Assembly (NCBI GenBank): GCA_036824005.1
Contig: DAITBA010000007.1
Coordinates: 1 to 64,000, forward strand
Direction: 5' to 3'
DNA length: 64,000 nt
DNA from: DAITBA01 sp036824005
GTDB lineage: Bacteria; Pseudomonadota; Gammaproteobacteria; Burkholderiales; Rhodocyclaceae
The translations under genes were made by a program, and so were the position numbers. The notes under the pieces were generated by a model. That model had not been told where the DNA came from, did no database searches, and was given only the letters and a program-made list of their open reading frames with translations. This document shows positions 9,560 through 18,375 of this stretch, piece after piece. Numbering within the stretch: the stretch's first letter is position 1; each line of letters begins with the position of its first letter.

Positions 9560-9766
9560 TCAGCGCGGTTCGCCGCGCTTCTCGATGGCGTAGGCCATCA
9601 GCCCGATGAGCAGGGCCCAGGCGCCGAAGATGTAGGCGAACAGCACCGGAATGCCCAGCACCGTGCGCGGACTGTTGAAGAGATACAGAACAGGGTAGTT
9701 GAGTAGGACGCAGCCGAGGAGAAATATTGCGACAAGCTTCTGCCCGGTAAGCAGGGAGCGGTTCAT
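9560..9766 (-). CDS. Small two-helix membrane protein next to acs
   Basis: 68 residues with two hydrophobic segments (about 11-30 and 36-60) and a charged C-terminus ending EKRGEPR. I do not recognise a named family. Similar short membrane proteins precede symporter-type kinases in acetate clusters. It starts 23 bases before the kinase gene and on the same strand, so it is probably the first gene of the operon downstream of the acs terminator. It might be a small accessory subunit of the symporter module, as DUF4212 is for the other symporter; that is inference only. Confidence 0.7.
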   Translation of the reverse strand: MNRSLLTGQKLVAIFLLGCVLLNYPVLYLFNSPRTVLGIPVLFAYIFGAWALLIGLMAYAIEKRGEPR

Positions 9767-9867
9767 CGCCAGTCTCCAAATGCGGACATGTCAAGTACAG
9801 AATTATAGCGCCGCAGCCCCAAGGCCGTGACTTTCTGCCGGTCGCCGCCCGCCGGGCGCCAAGCGAA

Positions 9868-9892
9868 GGAAAAAGGGCGCCGCAGCGCCCTT
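9868..9892 (-). terminator. Intrinsic terminator downstream of acs
   Basis: Stem GGGCGC (9875-9880), loop CGCA, stem GCGCCC (9885-9890). On the minus strand the hairpin is followed by TTTTTCC. It lies about 115 bases after the acs stop and so separates acs from the kinase/symporter operon. The rest of 9767-10005 shows no gene. Confidence 0.85.
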
Positions 9893-10005
9893 GTACAACG
9901 AATCCCATCCGCCACCAGAGACCGGGGACGGCTTCCGTCACACAAGGAACGGAAGCCGCAGGCCCGCGCCCCCGCCAGGGCCGGCGACACCTCCGGCGGA
10001 CCCCC

Positions 10006-11982
10006 TCAGCCGGCCGCTTCCTTGAGCTGTTGCAGGATCGCCGGGTTCTCCAGCGTCGAGACGTCCTGCGTGATTTCCTCTCCCTTGGCGATCGAGCGCA
10101 ACAGCCGGCGCATGATTTTGCCCGAACGGGTCTTAGGCAGGTTGTCGCCGAAGCGGATGTCTTTCGGTTTGGCGATCGGCCCGATTTCCTTGCCGACGTG
10201 GTTGCGCAGCTCGTTGGCGATGCGCTTGGCGTCCTCACCGCTGGGCCGTGCCTGCTTGAGCACGACGAATGCGCATACCGCTTCCCCGGTCATCTCGTCG
10301 GGGCGCCCGACTACGGCCGCCTCGGCAACCATCGGATGCGCCACCAGCGCCGATTCGATTTCCATCGTGCCCAAGCGGTGGCCGGAGACGTTCAGCACGT
10401 CGTCGATGCGGCCCATGATGGTGAAGTACGCCGTATTCGGGTCACGCACCGAGCCGTCGCCTGCGAGATAGAGCTTGCCGCCCAGTTCCTCCGGATAGTA
10501 GGACTTGCGATAGCGCTCCGGATCACCCCAGATGGTGCGGATCATTCCCGGCCAGGGTTTCTTGATGACCAGAAAGCCGCCTTGACCGTTGGGCACGTCA
10601 TTGCCGGTTTCGTCCACGATGGCTGCCTGGATGCCAGGCACCGGCAGCGTGCACGAACCCGGCACGAGATCGACCGCGCCCGGCATCGGGGAGATCATGT
10701 GGCCGCCAGTCTCCGTCTGCCACCAGGTATCGACAATGGGGCAGCGGCCACCGCCGACGGTGTTGAAGTACCACATCCAGGCTTCGGGGTTGATCGGCTC
10801 GCCGACCGTGCCCAGCAGTCGCAGGCTGGAAAGGTTGTATTTCGTCGGCAGGTCGCCACCGGCCTTGATCAGCGAGCGGATAGCCGTGGGCGCCGTGTAG
10901 AAGACGTTTACCTTGTGATCCTGGATCGTCTTCCAGAATCGTCCGGCATCGGGATAGGTCGGCACGCCCTCGAACACCACTTCCGTAGCGCCCACCGCCA
11001 GTGGGCCATAGGCGATATAGGTATGACCGGTCACCCAACCGATGTCGGCAGTACACCAGAAGATATCGGTGGGCTTGTAATCGAAAGTCCAGCGCATCGT
11101 CATGACAGCCTGCAGAAGGTAGCCGCCCGTGCAGTGCTGGACGCCCTTCGGCTTGCCGGTCGACCCGGAGGTGTAGAGCAGGAACAAGGGATGCTCGGCA
11201 TCGACCCATTCCGGTTCGCAGGTGTCAGCCTGCTTGGCGAGCAGCTCGTGCAGCCAGGTGTCGCGCCCGGCAACCATGTTGCACGGGCCGCCTGTGCGTT
11301 TGTAGACGATGACGTTCTTGATGGACTCGCAGCCGCCAAGCCCGAAGGCCTCATCGACGATCGGTTTCAGCGGGATGTTCTTGCCGCCGCGGCACTGCTC
11401 GTCGGCGGTGATCACGGCAACGGCGCCCGCGTCGGAGATGCGCTCCTGCAGGCTCTTGGCCGAGAAGCCACCGAACACCACGGAGTGGGTGGCACCGATG
11501 CGGGCGCAGGCCTGCATCGCCGCGACGCCTTCGACGCTCATGGGCATATAGATGACGACACGATCGCCCTTCTTGATGCCCACCGACTTCAAGCCATTGG
11601 CAAACTTGCAGACGAGGTGGTACAGCTCCTTGTAGCTGACCTTGGAGACCTTGCCGTCGTCAGCCTCGAATATGATCGCGGTCTTGTCGGGCTGGGTCGC
11701 GAGATGGCGGTCCAGGCAGTTGTAGGAGGCGTTCAGCTGGCCGTCGGCGAACCACTTGAAGAACGGTGCGTTGCTCTGGTCAAGCACCTGGGTGAACGGC
11801 TTATGCCACAGAAGGTTCTCGCGCGCGTGACGGGCCCAGAATCCCTGATAGTCTGCGTCGGCCTCCTTGCAAAGGGCGTCGTATGCCGCACGGCCCGAAA
11901 TGTTGGCCTGCTTGACGAAGGACTCGGACGGAGGGAACGCGCGGGTTTCGTGCAAAACGGACTCAATGTTCGACATACTCAA
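10006..11982 (-). CDS. acs: Acetyl-CoA synthetase
   Basis: 658 residues, the normal length for AMP-forming acetyl-CoA synthetase: acetate + ATP + CoA to acetyl-CoA + AMP + PPi. The adenylation loop YTSGSTGKPKG, a core WWQTETGG motif and the C-terminal PKTRSGKIMRR are present; K622 in that last motif is the lysine that is reversibly acetylated in this family. A GAGAGG ribosome site precedes the ATG at 11982. It heads the acetate locus and has its own terminator. Propionyl-CoA synthetase in this window (21276-23171) is a clear paralogue, and the WWQTETGG motif and length favour acetate for this copy. Confidence 0.96.
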   Translation of the reverse strand: MSMSNIESVLHETRAFPPSESFVKQANISGRAAYDALCKEADADYQGFWARHARENLLWHKPFTQVLDQSNAPFFKWFADGQLNASYNCLDRHLATQPDKTAIIFEADDGKVSKVSYKELYHLVCKFANGLKSVGIKKGDRVVIYMPMSVEGVAAMQACARIGATHSVVFGGFSAKSLQERISDAGAVAVITADEQCRGGKNIPLKPIVDEAFGLGGCESIKNVIVYKRTGGPCNMVAGRDTWLHELLAKQADTCEPEWVDAEHPLFLLYTSGSTGKPKGVQHCTGGYLLQAVMTMRWTFDYKPTDIFWCTADIGWVTGHTYIAYGPLAVGATEVVFEGVPTYPDAGRFWKTIQDHKVNVFYTAPTAIRSLIKAGGDLPTKYNLSSLRLLGTVGEPINPEAWMWYFNTVGGGRCPIVDTWWQTETGGHMISPMPGAVDLVPGSCTLPVPGIQAAIVDETGNDVPNGQGGFLVIKKPWPGMIRTIWGDPERYRKSYYPEELGGKLYLAGDGSVRDPNTAYFTIMGRIDDVLNVSGHRLGTMEIESALVAHPMVAEAAVVGRPDEMTGEAVCAFVVLKQARPSGEDAKRIANELRNHVGKEIGPIAKPKDIRFGDNLPKTRSGKIMRRLLRSIAKGEEITQDVSTLENPAILQQLKEAAG

Positions 11983-12262
11983 CCTCTCCTTTGATTCGAC
12001 ATGATGTAACGAAACAAACCTCGTTCCGCCGCAGCTTGGTCCCGCATCACTCGGGTTGTTTTTCGAGTTTTCCTTCTAAGCCACGCATTGTATGGGATTT
12101 ATCAATTAAATAGCACGAATCTTACATGCCACTTACAGACAGTGCGGCGCGCGCCCCGATTTCCCGCAGGGCTAGGCGCCAAGGTAGAATTATGATTTGG
12201 CGCGCCCGGCTCGGGACGTCGCTCCACAACGCCGGCCTTAATCTCCTCTCTCACACGAAATC

Positions 12263-12793
12263 ATGAACAAGACCGTCAAGGCCATGGAAGGCTTCATATT
12301 CTGGAGCCGCTGGCTGCAAGCGCCGCTGTACCTGGGACTGATCGTTGCCCAGGGCGTGTATGTGTATCAATTCATGGTCGAACTGTGGCACCTGGTCGCC
12401 AAGACCGGCGACATGACCGACACCGACATCATGCTGATCGTCCTCGGCCTGATCGACGTTGTGATGATCGCCAATCTTCTGATCATGGTGATCATCGGCG
12501 GCTACGAAACCTTCGTCTCCCGGCTCGAATTGGAAGGGCACCCTGACCAGCCCGAATGGCTGTCCCACGTCAACGCCGGGGTGCTCAAGGTAAAACTGGC
12601 CACGGCGCTGATCGGGATATCCTCGATCCACCTGCTGAAGACGTTCATCAACTCGGCGCACCTCTCAGACCGGGAAATCATGTGGCAGGTGATCATCCAT
12701 CTGACGTTCGTCGTTTCGGCGCTGATGATGGCGTTCACCGACAAGGTGATGAACGCCACTTTGCACATGGGCAAGAAGCAGGCCCAACACTGA
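12263..12793 (+). CDS. YqhA family (UPF0114) membrane protein
   Basis: 176 residues with four predicted helices (about 14-34, 52-72, 108-128, 138-158). The start MNKTVKAMEGFIFWSRWLQ and the central GYETFVSRLE motif are typical of the UPF0114/YqhA family, whose function is not established. It is divergent from acs and 24 bases before the fumarase gene, probably in one transcript with it. The 280-base gap to acs holds both promoters; a TAGAAT at about 12185 could be the -10 element, but I found no good -35. Confidence 0.88.
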   Translation: MNKTVKAMEGFIFWSRWLQAPLYLGLIVAQGVYVYQFMVELWHLVAKTGDMTDTDIMLIVLGLIDVVMIANLLIMVIIGGYETFVSRLELEGHPDQPEWLSHVNAGVLKVKLATALIGISSIHLLKTFINSAHLSDREIMWQVIIHLTFVVSALMMAFTDKVMNATLHMGKKQAQH

Positions 12794-12817
12794 CACGCAA
12801 TTAACGGGGGGATCGCC

Positions 12818-14335
12818 ATGACCACTATCCGCCAGGAACACCTGATCCAATCGGTTGCGGACGCGCTGCAATTCATTTCCTATTACCACCCGGTCGATTA
12901 CATCAAGAACCTCGCCCGCGCCTATGAGCTGGAGCAGTCGCCAGCCGCCAGGGATGCAATGGCGCAGATCCTGATCAACTCGCGCCTGTGTGCCGAAGGC
13001 CATCGGCCGATTTGCCAGGACACCGGCATCGTCACGGTGTTTCTGAAGATCGGCATGGACGTTCGCTGGGGCGACGCAACAATGTCTGTGGAGGACATGG
13101 TCAATGAGGGCGTGCGCCGGGCCTATCTATTCCCAGACAACAAGCTGCGCGCATCCGTGCTGGCCGACCCCGCTGGCGCGCGCAAGAACACGAAGGACAA
13201 CACGCCCGCCGTGACCCACATGGGCATCGTTCCAGGCGACACGCTCGAAGTCACCGTTGCAGCGAAGGGAGGCGGCTCGGAGAACAAGTCGAAGTTCGTC
13301 ATGCTGAATCCGTCGGATTCCATCGTCGACTGGGTGCTCAAGACCATACCCACCATGGGCGCAGGCTGGTGTCCGCCGGGAATGCTCGGCATCGGCATCG
13401 GCGGAACGGCAGAGAAGGCGATGGTATTGGCCAAGGAAGCGCTCATGGACCCCATCGACATGCAGGAACTGATTGCCCGGGGTCCGCGCAGTGGCATCGA
13501 GGAACTGCGCATCGAGTTGTACGAAAAGGTCAACGCACTGGGCATCGGCGCCCAGGGCTTGGGCGGGCTGACGACGGTGCTGGACGTCAAGATCAAGGAT
13601 TATCCGACCCATGCCGCCTCGTTGCCTATCGCCATGATCCCCAACTGCGCGGCGACTCGCCACGCCCATTTCGTGCTCGACGGTTCGGGCCCGGCGACGC
13701 TGGAACCGCCCTCCTTGGACGACTGGCCGCGGCTGACGTACGACACGAGCAAAGGCCGGCGGATAGACCTCGACACCGTCACTCGAGAGGAGGTTGCTAC
13801 ATGGAAGCCCGGCGACGTACTGCTTCTGAACGGCCGATTGCTCACCGGTCGCGACGCCGCACACAAGCGCATGACCGACATGCTCAACCGGGGCGAGAGT
13901 CTACCGGTCGATTTCCGCAACCGGTTCATCTACTACGTCGGGCCGGTGGATCCTGTGCGCGACGAGGTGGTCGGCCCGGCGGGCCCCACCACAGCAACAC
14001 GAATGGATAAGTTCACGCGGCAGATGCTGGCGCAAACCGGGCTACTTGGCATGGTCGGCAAAGCCGAACGGGGTCCGGTTGCGATTGAAGCCATCCGCGA
14101 CCATAAGGCAGTTTATCTGATGGCGGTCGGAGGCGCCGCCTACCTCGTTTCGAAGGCAATCCGCGCCGCGCGGGTCGTTGCTTTCGAAGATCTCGGCATG
14201 GAGGCGATCTACGAGTTCACCGTCAAGGACATGCCTGTGACGGTCGCCGTCGATGCGGCAGGAACGTCAGTACATCTGACCGGCCCGCGCGAATGGCAGG
14301 CCCGGATTGGGAAGATCCCGGTCAAATCGTCGTAG
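12818..14335 (+). CDS. Fumarate hydratase, class I
   Basis: 505 residues; the alpha and beta parts are fused as in FumA/FumB-type enzymes. It interconverts fumarate and malate in the citric acid cycle using an oxygen-sensitive [4Fe-4S] cluster. Likely cluster cysteines are C66 (RPICQDTG), C185 (GWCPPGM) and C277 (IPNCAATRH), at the expected spacing. The beta domain shows the TGRDAAHKR motif. A GGGGG ribosome site lies 8 bases upstream of the ATG. It probably shares a transcript with the YqhA-like gene and supplies the cycle that burns acetyl-CoA from the neighbouring acs. Confidence 0.95.
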   Translation: MTTIRQEHLIQSVADALQFISYYHPVDYIKNLARAYELEQSPAARDAMAQILINSRLCAEGHRPICQDTGIVTVFLKIGMDVRWGDATMSVEDMVNEGVRRAYLFPDNKLRASVLADPAGARKNTKDNTPAVTHMGIVPGDTLEVTVAAKGGGSENKSKFVMLNPSDSIVDWVLKTIPTMGAGWCPPGMLGIGIGGTAEKAMVLAKEALMDPIDMQELIARGPRSGIEELRIELYEKVNALGIGAQGLGGLTTVLDVKIKDYPTHAASLPIAMIPNCAATRHAHFVLDGSGPATLEPPSLDDWPRLTYDTSKGRRIDLDTVTREEVATWKPGDVLLLNGRLLTGRDAAHKRMTDMLNRGESLPVDFRNRFIYYVGPVDPVRDEVVGPAGPTTATRMDKFTRQMLAQTGLLGMVGKAERGPVAIEAIRDHKAVYLMAVGGAAYLVSKAIRAARVVAFEDLGMEAIYEFTVKDMPVTVAVDAAGTSVHLTGPREWQARIGKIPVKSS

Positions 14336-14379
14336 AGCAATACGGAAGCGCGGCTGGTACGCCCCGTTCCCATAAGCAG

Positions 14380-14406
14380 AAAAGGGGACCCCTCATGGGT
14401 CCCCCT
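14380..14406 (-). terminator. Intrinsic terminator between fumarase and the small secreted gene
   Basis: Perfect 8-bp stem GGGGACCC (14384-14391), loop CTCAT, GGGTCCCC (14397-14404). On the minus strand it is followed by TTTTCTGC, so it best ends the minus-strand small secreted gene (stop at 14468). The convergent fumarase ends at 14335 and may use the same hairpin. Confidence 0.75.
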
Positions 14407-14467
14407 CCAGCAAAGATCGACGCGTATTATTCCTGGTCCGCCCGACCGGGACGGGGCACGATACGGT

Positions 14468-14695
14468 TCAACCTTGTGTCTTAGTGGCGCTGTGCGTTGC
14501 GTTGAAAACCAGCGCGCCCACGCGCGCCGTCAGCATCATTTCAATCTCGTTCAAGACTTCCTGACCAACTACGGCGGTGACGAAATCCTTGGCAAAGCTG
14601 ACGGGAGCTGCATCGGTAGCCTTCGCAGACGGTGCCTGCAGGATTGCCAATACCGCACATACTGACCCCAACAACAGAGCTTTGTCTTTTCTCAT
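14468..14695 (-). CDS. Small secreted protein of unknown function (75 aa)
   Basis: 75 residues. A signal peptide is clear: MRKDK, hydrophobic stretch to about residue 20, cleavage after the Ala-rich PSAKA. The mature part of about 50 residues has no cysteine and a short hydrophobic segment near its end (MMLTARVGALVF). The ATG at 14695 is preceded by GGAG at 8 bases; longer starts are not supported. It lies 104 bases downstream of another small secreted gene on the same strand and could share its sigma-54 promoter. I do not recognise the family. Confidence 0.65.
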   Translation of the reverse strand: MRKDKALLLGSVCAVLAILQAPSAKATDAAPVSFAKDFVTAVVGQEVLNEIEMMLTARVGALVFNATHSATKTQG

Positions 14696-14799
14696 GAATT
14701 GCTCCTTTTTTGATTCTTCTCCATACGGGATGCCACTTCTGACCTCTCTTTTGCTGCGCAGATGCTGAAATCGGGTGACTTTGCGGGCTCTCGGTGCGT

Positions 14800-15138
14800 C
14801 TAACGACCACTCGACAAAACAACCTGCGTTGCGACCGCACCCGAGATGGATACCGGCCCTGGCTTCATGCAGCACTTGGTGCCCGACTCATCCCACAAAA
14901 CTACTGCAAGCTGCGCTGTGCCTGCCAGGTCGACCCCCATGCCTCGTACCGATTCGAGTCCACCTTCGTGTACCGGCTTGAGAGCCTGGAACGACGGCGC
15001 CGGATCAGAAATCCCGGCTTGTTCTCCGGCGAAGGCCAGCGGCGAAAGAGAAAAAGCGACGACACACGCGGCAAGCATGATTTCTGTGGCGAACGCCCGA
15101 TCGCGAAGCCTGCGAATCTCAGTTTGTTGCCGTATCAT
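14800..15138 (-). CDS. Small secreted protein of unknown function (112 aa)
   Basis: 112 residues from the ATG at 15138 (a GTG three bases earlier is possible; the AAGGTGA ribosome site fits the ATG better). Residues 1-38 are a signal peptide with a long charged n-region and cleavage near SPLAFA. The mature part of about 75 residues carries GGLESVRGMG, a motif resembling leader-like GG sequences of small exported peptides, and an adjacent Cys-Cys pair (TKCCMKPG). A strong sigma-54 promoter lies at 15211-15226. Function unknown; the two adjacent secreted proteins and the VpsR-like activator upstream suggest a regulated surface or export role, which is inference. Confidence 0.65.
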   Translation of the reverse strand: MIRQQTEIRRLRDRAFATEIMLAACVVAFSLSPLAFAGEQAGISDPAPSFQALKPVHEGGLESVRGMGVDLAGTAQLAVVLWDESGTKCCMKPGPVSISGAVATQVVLSSGR

Positions 15139-15210
15139 CACCAGTCACCTTCGACGTTGGCGGTATCCGGATTTCTCCATGTTCCCACAGCGTCCTTGCA
15201 CCCTCCGTTA

Positions 15211-15226
15211 AGCATCCTTCGTACCA
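15211..15226 (-). promoter_or_regulatory. Sigma-54 (-24/-12) promoter of the small secreted gene
   Basis: On the minus strand the sequence is TGGTACGAAGGATGCT: GG and GC are exactly 10 bases apart and match the TGGcACG-N4-tTGCw consensus except at two positions. The predicted start of transcription is near 15200, about 60 bases before the ATG at 15138. A sigma-54 activator gene lies 1.4 kb away. Confidence 0.65.
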
Positions 15227-15265
15227 CGTACATAACTTACTGATTTATTGTGACTACCATCGAAG

Positions 15266-15284
15266 CGTAGGACATCTTCCTACG
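15266..15284. promoter_or_regulatory. Palindrome, candidate activator site upstream of the sigma-54 promoter
   Basis: Perfect inverted repeat CGTAGGA-CATCT-TCCTACG. It lies at roughly -66 to -84 from the predicted start of the sigma-54 promoter at 15211-15226, where enhancer-binding proteins bind. It does not match the NtrC consensus. The VpsR-like activator encoded at 16579 is the natural candidate, but this is inference. Confidence 0.45.
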
Positions 15285-16578
15285 AAACCTGTAAAGCTCC
15301 CTTAACATTCATCCGAGAGAGTTAACTGCAGGGTTTATTTTTTACTTAACCTACTGTTTTATTTGTGTTTGCCTATCTCGGTATGTTGTATCGCAATTGG
15401 GAAGCATTTCTTGCTCGGCTGCGAGGCGCGCCGTTTCTCACTTGTTATCAGTCAGTTAGCGCGATGTTTCTGGAACCCCTATGAGACAGTTGGAAGTGTT
15501 TCAACTCTGAAATGCACCAAAGGGAGGAACGACGCGTCCGGCCGTACTCCGCGTCTCCCGGGGCGGTTGGCTGCGCCGCAGTTCGCCGACAAGTCTGCAG
15601 GCTGGCAGGGAAAGCGGGCGTTCTGCAAGAAATATGATCCAGTTTCATTGGGAGCCGATCCCCACGATCCGATCACGCGAAGGATGCGTTTCCCGGTACG
15701 AACAACCCAGCGGGATGCATGGCCGCTCTCCAAATAGGACCCTACCCCCTTGTCATTGCTAAGACATGAACCGGTGAGCAGGACTCCGCGGCCGCACGAG
15801 CCTCGGCATAGGGTGTGTCGTAGCAGACGACGTCAAGCGTCCGAAGGAGATGTCGGGCACACAGGCGGATAACTCCACGGCTGAGACGCCGCCTCGGCTT
15901 CAAGTCACCGGAAAGATCTAAAAACTCCTGCTCGAAGTTCGTCTCGGTGACATCGATCGACTATCGCCGCGCGATCAGTCTCAAACGTCGATGGGCTGAA
16001 TTCCCGCTTCTAACCGAAAGGACAATTTGCTCCGGAATTGCCTCCCGCCTTTCTCGCGTCGAGCCTTCACACGCGACCGCCCGGTGCAATCTGTAAAGCG
16101 CGCGACTCACGGTGCGAGACCTGCACCATGTTCGCCTGCGCCAATACCATGACACGGTCTGAAATACACCTTACGGCGCGCGGAGACTAACCCCTTCGAA
16201 TTATGCCCTCTTGCAGATTTATTTGAGCCGTCATGCGACTTATACTTCACTCACCAAATCGTCCGGTGCATCACCTCCAATGCGTGATTGCGACGGTGTT
16301 GCTGCGAATGGTTTTCGTCCGATTGGTTACACGTGCTATTTCACACGGCGTCCTCGGCTGGAAATAGTATCGTTTGCGGCTCAGGGCTGTTCCGGTCACG
16401 TTGGGGAAATATGACAAAGTGCACATTCACAGGGGGAACGATGGCCGGTTTCGCAGACCCCTACTGTCGAGGCGCCGTGCGCGAGGAGATGACGTCCGAC
16501 TAACCACAACCGCAGTTTCGCATTAGTTTTCCCGATCGAAGTAGGCACAAATAAGCAGAGTCGCGGGGTCAGAAAACA

Positions 16579-17976
<1,398 letters not shown>

Positions 17977-18375
17977 GCGTCGCGCACGTCCCCCGCCATC
18001 TGCCCGCGGGATGTTCCGTACCCTCGCGGCCGGCGGGCCGATTCTAGGTCTCCGGCACCGCGTACCGACCCGCACAACGCGCCAGGCGAGCGTGCGCCGC
18101 GTTGCGTTGCCCGGCAGCGATCCACTTCCGTAATCGCGTTCGGGCCAAGCAGCGGCGTGCCGTCGCAGCTTCCCGTGCCACACCCATCCCCTCGACGCTC
18201 GGTCAATTTTCTGGTATTTCGGCCGATAACGATCCTTAAAGGCTAATGGAACCGCCCAGGACACCGGATCCTTGGGCCGGGCAAACGCTTTTCCGAGCAC
18301 TTCCGGGAACGCATTGCCGGTAACTGCTGCACCAAAAGACCAAGACTGAGCATTCGACGCCCCAGCGCTGCCGCA
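17977..18375 (+). other. 399-base intergenic region before the hybrid kinase
   Basis: No gene is apparent. It separates the sigma-54 activator from the hybrid kinase. A GATAACGATCC...TAAAGG segment near 18226-18243 is locally AT-richer and may hold the kinase promoter, but no clear -35/-10 pair or sigma-54 site is visible, nor a terminator with a U-tract. Confidence 0.4.

Larger units (their letters stand above)
15142..16578. other. 1.4-kb gene-poor stretch
   Basis: No convincing gene. The left 220 bases hold the sigma-54 promoter and palindrome listed separately, and 15320-15375 is AT-rich compared with the rest of the window (run of T and A around TTTATTTTTTACTT). TTAAC/GTTAA half-palindromes flank 14 bases near 15302-15325. 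Open frames such as 15363-15737 lack family resemblance, ribosome sites and normal codon use. It may hold regulatory RNA or decayed genes, but nothing definite can be shown. Confidence 0.5.

Noticed and set aside
11983..12262. Sigma-54 promoter for acs
   Set aside because: GG-to-GC spacings found are wrong; a TACAAT-like -10 exists on the minus strand near 12090, but no fitting -35.
14696..14810. Separate sigma-54 promoter directly before the 75-aa secreted gene
   Set aside because: The best GC/CC pairs are spaced 9 bases, not 10, and lack the TGG context; the promoter at 15211 is far better.
15363..15737. 124-residue plus-strand frame in the gene-poor stretch
   Set aside because: No ribosome site, skewed composition and no recognisable motif; likely chance.
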